A stretch of DNA of 64,000 nt from Perognathus longimembris pacificus (GCF_023159225.1 NC_063184.1:14311528-14375527), one strand, 5' to 3'; positions 33,999 through 45,103 are shown, counted from the stretch's first letter. The notes: generated by a model not told the origin, from the letters alone. Translations and numbers: made by a program.

Positions 33999-34490
33999 AA
34001 AAAAACTCCAGCAAAATAGTTAGATGGAAAAATAATCTGTAATAAATCCCAAATCTACAATTAACATTTTCCTTAAGAAATCCAGTCCTTCCTGAAAACA
34101 TACGCAAACCTCATATAACCAAGACTATAGCACAATCTCTAGTATACTTGATTATTTTTGTTAGGAAAAATTTGCAGAAAAACAAAATGTCATCTTCCTC
34201 TAGCTTCTAACCTTCCACCTAAGGAAATATCCACCATTAGTGTGCACTTAACATCTCCACAGCAACTGGCATAATTGGAGTACTGCAGAGGGAGGGAGGA
34301 TAATGAAGTGAAAAACAACATGGTCGGGCCGGGTAAAGGGAAAACACTTCCACTGAGTGTGGTGGCACAATAACCACAAAAAGAAGAAACAAACTGGAAC
34401 AAAAGCAGATGGCAGTGAAATTCAAACTTTCTAGGGCTTCGACACTCAACAGGGCAGATAAATGGTGTGGTTTGCTGGCATATCCCCATG
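33999..34490. other. Unique DNA; reverse 167-codon frame not called
   Basis: The minus-strand frame at 34190-34693 crosses a B1 fragment and has no recognised domain. Confidence 0.45.
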
Positions 34491-34491
34491 A

Positions 34492-34570
34492 ACACAACAC
34501 TTACGGAAGATTGTGAGTTCAAGGCTGGCCTGGGATATTTAGTGAGATGGTCTCCAAAAAAGAAATGAAC
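34492..34570 (+). repeat. B1-like 3' fragment
   Basis: 'gtgagttcaaggctggcctg' and 'gagatggtctcc', followed by an A-rich tail. Confidence 0.65.
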
Positions 34571-34681
34571 AAAACGAAGGTGAATTAATTGTACAGAGCA
34601 ACTGTAGATGGCTTCACTTGAAGGACAGAAGAGAGGAGGAAGGTCAGGAGAAGACAGTTCTGAACTAAGTGATTTCCTTAG

Positions 34682-34870
34682 GTTCTTGTACATGTGCGAC
34701 TCCTAAGTAGGGACAGAGAACAAATGAGACTTCCACGAAGAGTGACCTCCAATGAAGCAAGCCTTCAGCACCAAGCACCAGCTTGGTGCAGGACGAAAAG
34801 GTGGGTGAGTTGCGATCCTGGGCAAAAGATGCCCTCGGCTCAGCAGAGCCCAGGCAGTGCCCTTAAGAAG
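34682..34870 (+). other. Candidate internal exon, 189 bp, phase 0
   Basis: An acceptor-like 'gatttccttag' ends at 34681 and a strong donor AAG|GTGAGT follows 34870. The 189 bases between are open in the frame starting at 34682. The encoded peptide is unfamiliar, and short coincidences of this kind happen by chance, so confidence is low. I cannot say whether it belongs to a coding gene, a lncRNA or nothing. Confidence 0.25.
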
Positions 34871-35094
34871 GTGAGTGGCCGGGGAGGAGGGCGGCAGACA
34901 GCTGGAGAAAAAGGATGTCCATGCTCTCCTTCCCTTTCTGATGGAACATCAACAACAAATGGAACAGTATTGGCTTTCTTTCCTTCCTCCCTTTTGTTTT
35001 TCATGTAAAGTTCCTCATTTCTGTCTGGGGCCCGCTTGGACAACGATCCAGCCACTTTTGCAAGATTTCCACACAGCTGGAGTGCCAAATCCCT

Positions 35095-35220
35095 ACTACC
35101 ATGCCTGGCGTGTTTGTTTGTTGAGTTGGGGTTTGGCTCCCTTTAGCTTCAAATTGTTGATCCTCCTGATCTCAACCTCCTGAGTAGCTGGGCTTATAGG
35201 CAAGGCACAAGCTCACCATG
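35095..35220 (-). repeat. B1-like monomer, minus
   Basis: 'gatctcaacctcctgagtag' and 'gggcttataggcaaggcac'. Confidence 0.65.
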
Positions 35221-35512
35221 GTATCTCCTGGCATTTGGAATAACTCTTTCAAAGAATGCTAGGATTATCTAACATTACCTCTCTTTTCTTCTGTTACTTT
35301 TATGGACAGCACAGTGGCCGGACATTCTGTACATAGTCACTCCCTTTTCCTTCCCAGGCTGGTGCAGGGACTGTTGTATCCTCTACTGAGTCTCTTGTCC
35401 TTCATACTTCAGTACAGCCCTGACATCTTCAGACAATCTTTACCTGGCTGTGTTAGAGGAGGTTTTTCCCATCACTTTGCTTTCTTCAAAGCACTAGTCC
35501 AAATCTAAACTG
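35221..35512. other. Unique DNA, nothing recognised
   Basis: No feature is recognised. Confidence 0.45.
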
Positions 35513-35860
35513 ATTCCCTCCCTCCCTCCTTCCCTCCCCCCCCGCCCTCCCTTCCTTACTCTCTCTTTCCTGCTTTCTCTCTCCTCCCCTACCTCTCTCT
35601 TTTGCTAGCCCTGGAATATGAACCCTGGGCCTGGGCACTCTTGTTGAGCTTTTTTGCTCTTCTGAGCCACAGCTTCACTTCTGACATTTTCTGGTAGTTA
35701 ACTGGAGCTAAGAGTCTCATGGACTTTCCTACCCGGGCTGGCTTTGAACCATGATCCTCAGATCTCAGATTCCTGAATAGCAGCAGAGGAGAAGCCTCAA
35801 CTCCTATTCACAACTGAATCCCCACAATCAAGAAAAATGTCTAGCACACAGCAAGTGCTC
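35513..35860 (-). repeat. CCTCC tract, B1-Geo SINE (minus) and L2-like end
   Basis: A pyrimidine tract (35515-35600), a reversed SINE (35600-35780), then 'aatgtctagcacacagcaag' plus 'tgctcagaagactg', which resembles an L2 3' end. Confidence 0.7.
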
Positions 35861-36560
35861 AGAAGACTGTGTAGACTGCCCCCTTCAATTTCAGAAGGAA
35901 CTGATGGGGTATTCCTCAGCCACCTGTGCAGTACAGGCTCAGGCTCAAGCTACCATATTATGAAGTCCAAGCAAGAACCAGGTGAGAGCAATGGCTTGCT
36001 CCAGGAGCGCTGAGCAATGTTCCATGAAATCTCCCCCTAGGCAATTACTTCTGCCCCCCCCCCCACTTCTACTGCATGCTTTTCCAGTATCTTCTCCCTT
36101 ACCCCATCTTCCCTCTGTCTGTCTCTCTACTGTGATCATGTCATACATTCTAATTGTATCTGTTCCAGGCAGCCTGATATTTGATATCAAGTAGTGATTT
36201 CTCTGAGGCAGGTTTTACAGTGGCCTTGCTTTCCAAACTGTCACAATAAGCAACTGTGCCAGAGCACAAGTGAGCAAACATTACAGAGATAAACAGGGGA
36301 GGAGGGGACGAGAGTAGTGGTGGTAACCAGCTATCAGCCAGGTGAGAGTAGAGGAGTTGAATATGGAGACCACCAGGACAGATGCAAAGGCACAGGGCAG
36401 CCATCTTTCAGAGACCTGTGAATTTAGTAAGCTAAGTTTGTTTATAGACCAAGGCACATCCCTTGGCACTGCTGACACTCACAAGTACAGATAACCTTAG
36501 GGAGATGGTTTAATATACCATTTGGCCACTTTCAACACACTAGCAAACTAGTATTCTTCT
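35861..36560. other. Unique DNA, nothing recognised
   Basis: A C run sits at 36052-36064. Overlapping short frames on both strands have no recognisable content. Confidence 0.45.
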
Positions 36561-36564
36561 TTAT

Positions 36565-36988
36565 TTGTGATGGTACTTACTGGGGTTTGAACTACTCAGG
36601 GACTCACTCTAACTTGCTTTTTACTGGCACCCTACCATTTGAGCCATGTCTCTACCCTGGCTTTTTGCTGGTTATTTTGCTGATGGGGGTCTCTTGGGCT
36701 TTTCTGCCTGGGCTGGCTTTGAACTGTGATGCTCAGATCTCAGCCTCCTTACTAGCTAGGATTACAGATGTGCCCCATAGATGCTCAGGTTAGAGCCAGT
36801 TTTTTGGTAACATTTGGTAACTCCATCATATATATGGTGCTGGTCCTGGGGCTTGAATTCAGGCCTGGGTGCTGTCTGTAAGTGTCTGAAGGACTTTCCT
36901 GCTCTAGCTGGCTTCCAACTGCAATCCTCAGATCTCAGCTTCCTGAGTATCTGGGAGTACAGCCATGAGCCACCTACCCCCAGCATTC
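36565..36988 (-). repeat. Two old SINEs, minus
   Basis: The first is 36565-36785 ('tggggtttgaactactcagg' to 'ggattacagatgtgcccc'). The second, shortened, is 36835-36988 ('gtcctggggcttgaattcag' to 'cagccatgagccac'). Confidence 0.78.
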
Positions 36989-37157
36989 CTGCCCTATATT
37001 TTAACAGGACAATTTTGCAGGTTCTGGGTTTGGATGTGAATATCTTTGGGCACTATTGTTTTACCTATCCACCAGTAACTACCAGACCAGTAACTATAAA
37101 ACAGTCAAAGAAACTTCATGTTTACCAGCTACATATCTCTAGTAAGATTTCTTCTTT

Positions 37158-37405
37158 GTGCTCAAACTAAAGCTTGAATTCAGAGGCTGGGCACTATCCA
37201 TGAGTTTTTAATTTACTTTTTTTTTTTTTTTTTTTTTGCTTAAGGCTAGCATTCTACCACTTGAGGCACAGCTCTACTTTTAGTCTTTTTTGCTGGTTAA
37301 TTAGAAATAAGAGTCTCCTGGTGCTTTCCTTCAAATTACCATCCTCAGATCCAGATCTCAGCTTCCAGAGCAGCTAGGATTACAGCTGAACCATGGGCTC
37401 TGGCT
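37158..37405 (-). repeat. Old B1-Geo SINE, minus
   Basis: 'gcttgaattcagaggctggg', an internal T run, 'taaggctagcattctaccac' and a B1 end near 'gattacagctgaacc'. Confidence 0.78.
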
Positions 37406-38425
37406 CAAAAAGCATGTGACCACAACAGATGAAAAATCCTAAAGCTACAAACAGTAACTAAAACCCTGTGGGTCATACGGCTAAGCCTGCTGCCCTCTTA
37501 GCCTAGCTGAGCATGTTAATTTGGGGTGTGGGGTGTTGAATTCTCCCCTGAATTCAACACTAAGGAGCTTAGAAGCATCAATATTGAAATAGACCTATCT
37601 GTAATTCTCTACATGTGGACAGGTGTGATCTCTTCCTCTGCTAAAACCACATGGACACAGACACAAATGGGGCCCACACTATGTGGGATGCTTATTGGAT
37701 TCTTCCGCTCCATAGCTTGACTGCTCAACGTCAAGCCCTAACTCTGCTCTGTGTTAGGCTGTCTGACTTTCCACTGGTGACTTAACCTGAGTCTCAAATG
37801 AGGACCCTTCATATGCCTTCGTGTTTTAATAGCCAATAGGTAACAGTTCCAGGCATCAGAACAAACTTTGTACTTAGCCCCATGTTAAACATTTAAATGG
37901 CTCTGTTTGCTGTTTATCACTTGCCAATGGAACTCCACTGCAAGGAAGCAGATTCTGGGCCCTCTCCATCATAGGAGATGTCTTTTTACATAGACATACA
38001 CGAGTCACGTGACACTCTTCCAGAATGGGGTACATACCACTAACTTAACAAACTGTGCCCTTTGTTGCTATAGGGGGTGGCAGATAGATGGTTAAACAAA
38101 TGCAAATGTCGGGAGACAGTGGCAGTCTGTGTTAAGTGTCTGCCTCCTAAAGAAAGACGCCCAGCGTGGCCAGGACAGTAGGGTTTGTGATTCTTAATGG
38201 CCCCACACTTTCAGGGACAGTGGTGCCCATGGTACAGTACTCCCCACAAGGCTGGGCTCTGTGCGGGACAGTGCCAGCTGGGAGAGACTCCGGCTCCTGA
38301 GTGGACAGGCATATTGTGTCCTGGATTCTAAAGCTTGTCAGCATTTGCAGCCAGCATTGGACACTTCTTATCAAAGTGTGTGAACTCAAGGGTACTACAC
38401 CACCATTTGATTCCTTTTCTTTTTA
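37406..38425. other. Unique DNA, nothing recognised
   Basis: About 1 kb without a recognisable repeat or exon. Confidence 0.5.
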
Positions 38426-38427
38426 AA

Positions 38428-38615
38428 CAAATTTTTTGGAGGCACTGGGTTTTTGTTTTTTTTTTTTCCTCAGACTCTCTTACTAGGCAAGTATTCAGTC
38501 ACTTAAGTCACACCCTCAGTTCTTTTGGCTTTTTTTTTTTTTGCTCAGATTAGCATGAAACTGTGATTTTTCTCACCTCTGCCTCTGGGATCACAGGCAG
38601 GTGTGAGCCACCTTC
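38428..38615 (-). repeat. Diverged SINE, minus
   Basis: Two T runs flank 'ggcaagtattcagtcactta'. The end 'cacaggcaggtgtgagccac' is B1-like. Confidence 0.6.
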
Positions 38616-39321
38616 ATCAGTCCAAGCATTATGTTTTAACCCCAAAGGAAAGGCAGAGGAGTAGAAGAGGTAGACCTGGGCCCTGACAGTTCAGGCAAGG
38701 TATCATACAGGGAGATTCGCATAGAAGAAACAAGTTGCCAATGTGAGAAATAGCCACTGTTTGAAGCAACAGAATTGAAACCTTCATTTTGAGTATTAGA
38801 TACCAAGCCAGTGATCGCGGAGCCACGATTTCCTAGGAGCCAGGCCATTACTTTTTGTCTTTTCTACATACACATCAAGTCATAGCACTCATAAGGTCAG
38901 TCACATTGTGAAGAATTACTTGACAAACAGGAAGGGGAGGCTTATCTCAGGCACCTGCTCAAGGTCACCTGGTGAAGGTTAGTGGTGCTGGAACTCAAGT
39001 CCCAAGTTTGCCTTAGGAAGCCTGTTAAGGTTTATTTGGGGCATTTCTTTATGACCTGAAGGCAGCAGAATGGAGACTATTCCAGGAGATTTAACCACAC
39101 TATCTTATATCCCTCATAGATGCATGGCCCCAAAGCTAGTGGAGAGATGACAGACAGCTAGAAGCAAGCCTGGGAATTACACAGGTGCAACGCTCTGCTC
39201 CATCCACTTCTTACTAGCTTGGCAGCCTCGGTGTGTGCATCTTTGTTTTCTGTTTTGAGACTTGGCCGATGGAATCCAAACTTTCTTCCTCATTATCTCC
39301 AGTCGGGGGATCACAAGGCAG
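38616..39321. other. Unique DNA with a MIR relic
   Basis: A MIR-like stretch lies at 38900-39010 ('gctcaaggtcacctggtgaa', 'gtgctggaactcaagtccc'). The rest is unrecognised. Confidence 0.55.
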
Positions 39322-39989
39322 GTACTGTAATGGAGTCACCACACCACCCCAGGGGAGGGGATTCCTGGTTCCTCCAAGAATCCACCACTCAGTCTCCAGC
39401 AAAAAGATGATAAAAGGATGGATTTATTGGGGAAGTAAAAAGCAAACCGAGTGGCCAGGGTCGCAGCCTAGACTCGGGAGCTGAAACTGTGACCATGAGT
39501 GGCCTTCCAGGCCTGGTTATAAAGGCAAACATCACAGTCAAACTTGCCACACGCCGGTGGCCAATGAGGTTACAACACCTACAGAGCATGCCAGGTCACA
39601 CGCAGGTGGCCAATGGAGTTACAGTCTGTCTCATAGTATCTGTTTGAACCAACCTATCATTCTAGTTAGAATTGGCGCATGGATTTAGTGGGGCTCACAT
39701 GATGCAGGTGGACACGCCTACTCATAGAAGGGCACGGGTTTAACCTTGAATGTTCCTTGAACCTTCCACACCTCAGGTGGTCAAGCAGTTTACACAATCT
39801 TATCATAGTGAAGGGGAACTTCCCTGGATTGAGCAGACAGGGCACACTCCCAACCCTGAGGCTCAGGGGCAGGGGAGAGCTGAGTGAAGATGGAGTCAGC
39901 TTCTGCTCTCTTTAACTGAGATGGAGTCGATCTGACACCTCAACAACCAATGATGGCGCTGGCCAGATCTGACTTCCATAATACAGTAC
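39322..39989 (-). mobile_element. Solo LTR of an endogenous retrovirus, minus
   Basis: The LTR body is 39326-39985 (660 bp), starting TGTATTATGG and ending CCATTACA on the minus strand. GTAC lies immediately outside both ends (39322-39325 and 39986-39989). A reversed AATAAA lies at about 39420 ('ggatttattggggaag') and a TATA-like 'gcctttataacc' upstream of it. No internal viral sequence is attached, so it is a solo LTR left by LTR-LTR recombination. It shares most of its length with the LTR at 43824-44600. Confidence 0.88.
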
Positions 39990-40052
39990 CACTGCACCCG
40001 AATGGGTTCCTGGAACCTTTCTAATTTGTTTCCCAATTTGCACAGTGCAGAC

Positions 40053-40433
40053 TGTTATGCCAAGTCGCAAAACGACCACCAAGAAGGCCATCGAGACTCA
40101 GACGTTCCGAAATGCAAAAGCAAGGCAAGGCTTTATTTAATGGAGCTGCAACTCGGGCCTCGTCCTACCCACCGACACAGCGGAGGTTAGGAGGAAGCCT
40201 CGAGCTACGATTACACAGGGCTTATAAAGACAAAAGACAAAGTTACAGCAATCAGGTGTTCAAGCAAGATTACGGGTACAAATCTGATTGGCTTAGGGCT
40301 CGAGGCATTCTAGGAGCTCTTAGAGTTAAGCATTCCCAGGCAATTAGAGTTCTTGACTGGCTGGGCCCTAATAAGCTTGCCCTGGGTCTGCTCATAACGG
40401 GGGCTGCCTGAAAATGGGGTACTCTACTCTTCA
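40053..40433 (-). mobile_element. LTR of a second, gamma-type ERV, minus
   Basis: On the minus strand it starts TGAAGAGTAGAG and ends GGCATAACA (381 bp). AATAAA is present in 'aaataaagccttgccttgc', and a TATA-like 'tttataagccc' lies before it. The bases just upstream on the minus strand are 'gaaggggggaa', a polypurine tract of the type that precedes U3 in gammaretroviruses. It is therefore a 3' LTR still attached to internal sequence. It is unrelated to the LTR at 39326. Confidence 0.82.
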
Positions 40434-40620
40434 TTCCCCCCCTTCACAGACATGTTCTGCTACAAAGCAGAGCAGATATAGATATCAGGTCACCTTCCCT
40501 AGTAGTTGTCTCACAATAACTACTTGGATCTAACCATTCCAGAACTAATCTTTGCGTTGTGGGAGGGGAGAGCTAGGAAGCCAGTTGATTTGTTTGGCTC
40601 CTATTTCAAAGGCTTAGCTT
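40434..40620 (-). mobile_element. Internal ERV sequence next to the 3' LTR
   Basis: The polypurine tract at 40434-40445 and the adjoining sequence are in the place expected for the env end. I cannot identify a specific env motif. The stretch stops near a pyrimidine-rich tract and SINE insertions. Confidence 0.5.
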
Positions 40621-40639
40621 AACTTTTCTTTTTCCTTTT

Positions 40640-41165
40640 CCTTCCCACCCTCTCTTTTCTTTCTTTCTTCCTTCCTTCCTTCCTTTTTCTTTTTGCCAGT
40701 CCTGCGGCTTGGACTCACAGCTTGAACCCTGACCTTAGCTTCTTTTTGCTCAAGGCTAGCACTCTACCACTTGAGCTATAGCGCCACTTCGGGCTTTTTC
40801 TGTTTATGTGGTGAATCGAACCCAGGGCTTCACGCATGCTAAGCAAGCACTCTGCTAAGCCACATTCCCAGCCCTCCCTCCCTTCCTCCCTCCCTCCCTT
40901 CCTTTCTTCCTTCCTTTCTCTTTCTTTCTTTCCTTCCTTCTTTCCCTTTTTCTTTTTTTTTTTTTTGTGCTACTATTTGAGGCTTGAGCTCGGCCTTGGC
41001 ACTCTTAGCTTTTTCACGCAAATCTAGAGCTCTACCACTGGAGCCACAGTTCCACTTGCAGTTTTTGGTGGTTAATTGGAGCTAAGAGTCTCCTAGACTC
41101 TCCTGCCTAGCATGGCTTCGAAACACAATCTTTACATCTCAGTCTCCTGCATAGCTAGCTTAGCT
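40640..41165 (-). repeat. Pyrimidine tracts, ID-Geo SINE and B1-Geo SINE, minus
   Basis: A CTTT/CCTT run (40640-40690), a reversed ID-Geo (40692-40875, ending 'aagccacattcccagccc'), a second CCTT tract (40875-40965) and a reversed B1-Geo (40968-41165). These separate the two ERV internal parts. Confidence 0.85.
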
Positions 41166-41174
41166 TTTAACTGA

Positions 41175-42060
41175 TGCCCTGAGTCTTTCTGAATGGTCTC
41201 CATCTTTTTAGGGATGGAGTGTGATGTCAACATATTGTTCTGTAGCTCCCCAACTGGTTCAGTGATTCACAATCTAAAACCACTTATCTGCCCTTTGACT
41301 CTCTTCCTTACCCCTTCAATTAAAAAAAGAATTATCATTTGTGCAGGAGTGTTTTCAGACTAAGTACAGTTATCTCCAGGTAAGGAAAATTCCATCATCT
41401 GCCTAAGTGGTGTGAGCATGTCCGGGGCACAAGAGTTTTCTAGGATAATACTGTCTTCCGCAAAGCCTTGGGGACCCTGGGTCTTCCCCTGCCAGACCAG
41501 GGACTGCTGGACTACTGAAGACCTCAGGGTGCAACAGGAGAAGGCAACTCCAACTGGCTGGCGGGAGGAAAGGTACCTCCTCCCAACAGATGAGGCAGAC
41601 TGCCTTAGGCACATTCCCAACTTTCTCTCTCCAGCTGGGCTGTCCCTCCTGGCATTCCCTACAATAAGGAAAACAGGCTTAAAGATTTCATTCTCATTAT
41701 GTATTTTGCATTCCTAAGTATCTTAACGAAAAAAGGTTAAATTCCAGTGCTTGGTAGGTGCTTGTCTACCAATTTCCCTGACACATTGTACCTTCTGGGC
41801 AGGGTTTCAATAGATAGCAATCTGTCTTCAGATACTCAGAGCACCATCTTGGAAAAGGAAGTAGGGATGGGTAAACTTAGAGGACAAAGGAGGCAGGTAT
41901 TTGTGACCTCTAACCTTTGCCTGAGGCTGCCCTTGATACCCAGTGACCTTTCCACAGCTGAAACATAGATCTATACAAGAGTTGCAAGATGGTATCAGGA
42001 ACCTGAGATATAATCTCATCTTCCTCTTACACTGATTTCCAGCAGCTGACTCTTTTCTGT
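41175..42060 (-). pseudogene. Probable decayed ERV gag/pro region, minus
   Basis: At 41935-41968 the minus strand reads Cys-Phe-Ser-Cys-Gly-Lys in one frame and Lys-Gly-His-Trp in the next. This is what a retroviral CCHC zinc knuckle looks like after a small deletion. Further along the minus strand is the place where protease would follow, but I recognise no catalytic motif and the frame is broken. The order gag-like, then polypurine tract, then LTR fits one minus-strand provirus with most of pol and env lost. No functional protein can be made from it. Confidence 0.45.
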
Positions 42061-42117
42061 CTCACGGGCCCTTAATTTATGTGATTTGTTATTTTTCTTT
42101 TTAAAAATATTACATTC

Positions 42118-42365
42118 AAATGTTGGGCACTGGTGGCTCATGCCTTTAGTCCTGGCTACTGGGGAGGCTGAGATCTGAGGGTCCAGGTTTGAAGCCAGCC
42201 TGGCAGGGAAAGTCAAAGAGGCGCTCATCTCCTAACCACCAAATAGCCAGAAGCAGAATTGCAACTCAAGCGGTAGAGCACCAGCTTTGAAAGAAAATGC
42301 TAAGAGACCGCATCTAGGTCTGGAGTTCAAGCCCCAGTACTGACATACCACCCCCGCCCCACACA
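42118..42365 (+). repeat. Old B1-Geo SINE
   Basis: 'gttgggcactggtggctcat' to 'gagttcaagccccagtact', ending in a C/CA-rich tail. Confidence 0.83.
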
Positions 42366-43325
42366 TATATACATTTCACACAAGTATAGGGAAGAAAAGA
42401 TTGTATATCACTTAATGCTTTATTTTCATTTTATTTTTTTTTTAAGCAAGTGCTTAAGTTTCATCTAAAAGTTATACTATCAGTTTAGTAAAATCCATAT
42501 AAAACAGAAAACCTTGGATCTGAGTTTGAAATTGTTATAAGCCAATCTGGGAAAGCAACTAGTAAATAACTCCTTACACTTCAGTTCCACTAGCAGTTTC
42601 TTTAAATCTTGCTTTGAATAATAAGCCCTTGTTAGAAATTAATAAACCAATTTGGTTATCTGAAGAGGTGGAGTTTCATACCCCCCATGCCCAGACATGA
42701 CTTATCAAAACCATAAGGATAAATTAATTGGCACTAGACATGGAACTATAAACTCAAGGCAAAATTGAAATTCTGAATCACAGTAGTTGAGAAGGTTTGA
42801 TACTATTTTAAAATTTAAGCATCTTAAGTGAATAAATGCTTTGTACTTATAAGGAAAATCAGCTCATGGAAGTCTTGTACTTTATTTAAACCATTTAAGA
42901 ATGTCTTTACCAACAGTATGTTTCTCAAAAGATTAAACAAATTGTGAAGGTTTAACAAAAGGTGAATTTATTCTAAACCTAGTGAAATCTGGTTATTACA
43001 ATATCTGAAAATACTTAACTTTCTTTCCCTCTTACTGTGTATGTAAACTATAAAGATAATGCTGCTTTTTTCAAAGTTGCCAGGCAAAATTAGCATTGCT
43101 CCACGCTGATATATTTTCTGACAAAATAAATTTAGCTCTACGGCTAATGATAAAAACACAAACAGTACTTTAACCAGCTCCAATGTACTCTTTTCATCAA
43201 CTAATCCCTTGTATAATGAAGGACTACCCTGCTGGGCCTATCCCACTGGGCAGCTCCACTGAAATGGCTGATCCTCTAGCTTGAAATCTTAAACACATTA
43301 AGGGTAAACAGAGGTGAAATCTTTT
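42366..43325. other. Unique AT-rich DNA, nothing recognised
   Basis: Nearly 1 kb without an identifiable repeat or exon. Confidence 0.5.
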
Positions 43326-43327
43326 AC

Positions 43328-43645
43328 ATTCTAGCCAGGTGACAGAGGCTCACGCCTATAATCCCAGCTAATCCGGGGGCTGAGATTTAAGGATGGAAGT
43401 TTAGAGTCAGCCTGGGCAGCCAAATCTGAGACTTATCTCCAATTAACGAGCAAAAATACCTGGAAGCGGAGGTGTGGTTCAAGTGGTAGAGTGCCAGCTA
43501 AGCAAGAATTTGAAGCCCTAAGTGTGAACACACACACATTCTAAATTTAAGAGCAAGCAGCTAGTGGGCCTCAGTGGTAAAGCATGTGCTTAACATGTGT
43601 GAAGCCCTGGGTTAGGTCCTCTGTAATGCATTAAATGAATTGAAT
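43328..43645 (+). repeat. Old B1-Geo SINE and ID-like monomer
   Basis: B1-Geo at 43330-43540 ('gctcacgcctataatcccag' onward) and an ID-like unit at 43555-43640 ('gtgtgaagccctgggttagg'). Confidence 0.75.
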
Positions 43646-43818
43646 AATTAATAAAGACAATGTTTTCTAATTCTGAGGCTTGTCTTTAAAAATGCAGTTA
43701 AGAAGGAGTGCAATAGTGAACAACTTATAGTTTAACCAAATGAATACCAGGAAACTGGAACATATGTTTTCAGAGGGGGTAGAGCAAATAGAGGGGTAGA
43801 CAAATGAAAAGAGGAAAG
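43646..43818. other. Unique or old L1-like DNA interrupted by an LTR
   Basis: The purine-rich sequence before the LTR and 'gatcaagatgcattgcact' after it (44690-44710) resemble one rodent L1-type 3' region. The match is uncertain. Confidence 0.35.
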
Positions 43819-44605
43819 GTGTATGTAATAGGGAGGTCAGATCTGGCCAGTGCCATTATTAGCTGTGGAGGAACTTCAGGTGGACTCCAGCTCAGATTAG
43901 AGCAGAAGCCAACTCCATCTCCACTAAGATCTCCCCCATCCTATCCAGGGAAGTTTCCCTTTGCTGTGATAAGATTGTGTAAACTGCTTGACCACCTGAA
44001 ACATGGAAAGTTCAAGGAACGTTCAAGGTTAAACCCGTGCCCTTCTATGAGTAGGCGTATCCACCTGCATCATGTGAGCCCCACCAAATCCATGCACCAA
44101 TTCTAACTAGAATGATAGGTTGGTTCAAATAGATACTATGAGACAGACTGTAACTCTGTTGGCCACCTGCGTGCAGCCTAGCATGCTCTGTAAGTGTTGT
44201 ATCCTCATTGGTCACCTGCGTGTGGCACGTTTGACTGTGATGTTTGCCTTATAATAACCAGTCTGGAGGGCCACACACACACGCGGTCCCAGCTTCCGAG
44301 TCTGGGCTGCACGGGTGTACGCGGTCCCAGCTCCCAAGTCTAGGCTGCACACGTGCCGGTGGTCCCAGCTCCCGAGTCTGGGCCCTGATCCTGCACACGT
44401 GGTCGGCAGTTTCGGCTCCCGAGTCTGGGCTGCGACCAAGGCTGGTCGGTTCACTTTTTGTTCACTTTTTACTTCCCCAATAAATCTGTCTTTTTGTCAT
44501 CTTGTAGCTGGAGACTGTGTGGTGGACTCTTGGGGGAACCAGGAATCCCCACCCTTGGGGGGGACCCCGTTTCATTGTAGCGAACCCCCACTCTACTTCA
44601 GTGTA
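43819..44605 (+). mobile_element. Solo LTR, plus, with expanded internal repeats
   Basis: The LTR body is 43824-44600 (777 bp), TGTAATAGGG to CTCTACTTCA. GTGTA lies on both sides (43819-43823 and 44601-44605). It shares U3, a TATA-like region ('gccttataataacc') and the AATAAA region ('ccccaataaatctg' near 44473) with the solo LTR at 39326. It is longer because a 38-bp module is repeated around 44285-44440 and because its 3' end extends further. No internal viral sequence adjoins it. Confidence 0.87.
44275..44440 (+). repeat. 38-bp tandem module inside the LTR
   Basis: The core 'ggtcccagct(t/c)ccgagtct' begins at about 44285, 44323 and 44361, with a diverged fourth unit near 44409. The related LTR at 39326 has a single unit. 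Confidence 0.85.
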
Positions 44606-44878
44606 CATGTGTGAAAATAGAGCCAAGTAACCTGAGTGGATGGATGGCATTAGGAGAGATGAGTGAGAATAATGAAATGAGGTAACACTGATCAAGATGC
44701 ATTGCACTATAAACTGCTATTTTGAATTGACATCCTTTTGTACAACCACTTGAAGATAATGTTTTAAAGGGCAGTTAAGCATAGTTGAAAATTTAAGACA
44801 CAAAATAACTAGAATGTAATCACAGTAGGAAGATGCAATTAGACAGGAAGTTGAGCAGAATTGCTTAAAATAGTGAAA
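44606..44878. other. Possible L1-like 3' sequence
   Basis: It continues the sequence interrupted by the LTR. No other feature is seen. Confidence 0.35.
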
Positions 44879-44879
44879 T

Positions 44880-45103
44880 CAGCTGGCACCAGTGGTTCAC
44901 ACCTGTAATCCCAGCTGCTCAGGAGGCTAAGAACTGAAGATTGATTCTAGAAGCTAGCCTGGGCAGGAAAGTCCAAGAGACTCTCACCTCCAATTAGCTT
45001 CCCCCAAAAGCCAGAGGTGGTGGCTCAAGGAGTAGAGCACTAGCTTTGAGAACAAAAGCTCAGTGATAGCACCCAGCCCCTGAGTTCAAAACTCCAGGAC
45101 CTG

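Noticed and set aside
34190..34693. 167-codon minus-strand frame
   Set aside because: It includes a B1 fragment and has no recognisable motif.
39326..44600. One full provirus flanked by the two related LTRs
   Set aside because: The LTRs are in opposite orientation and each has its own target-site duplication, so they are separate insertions.
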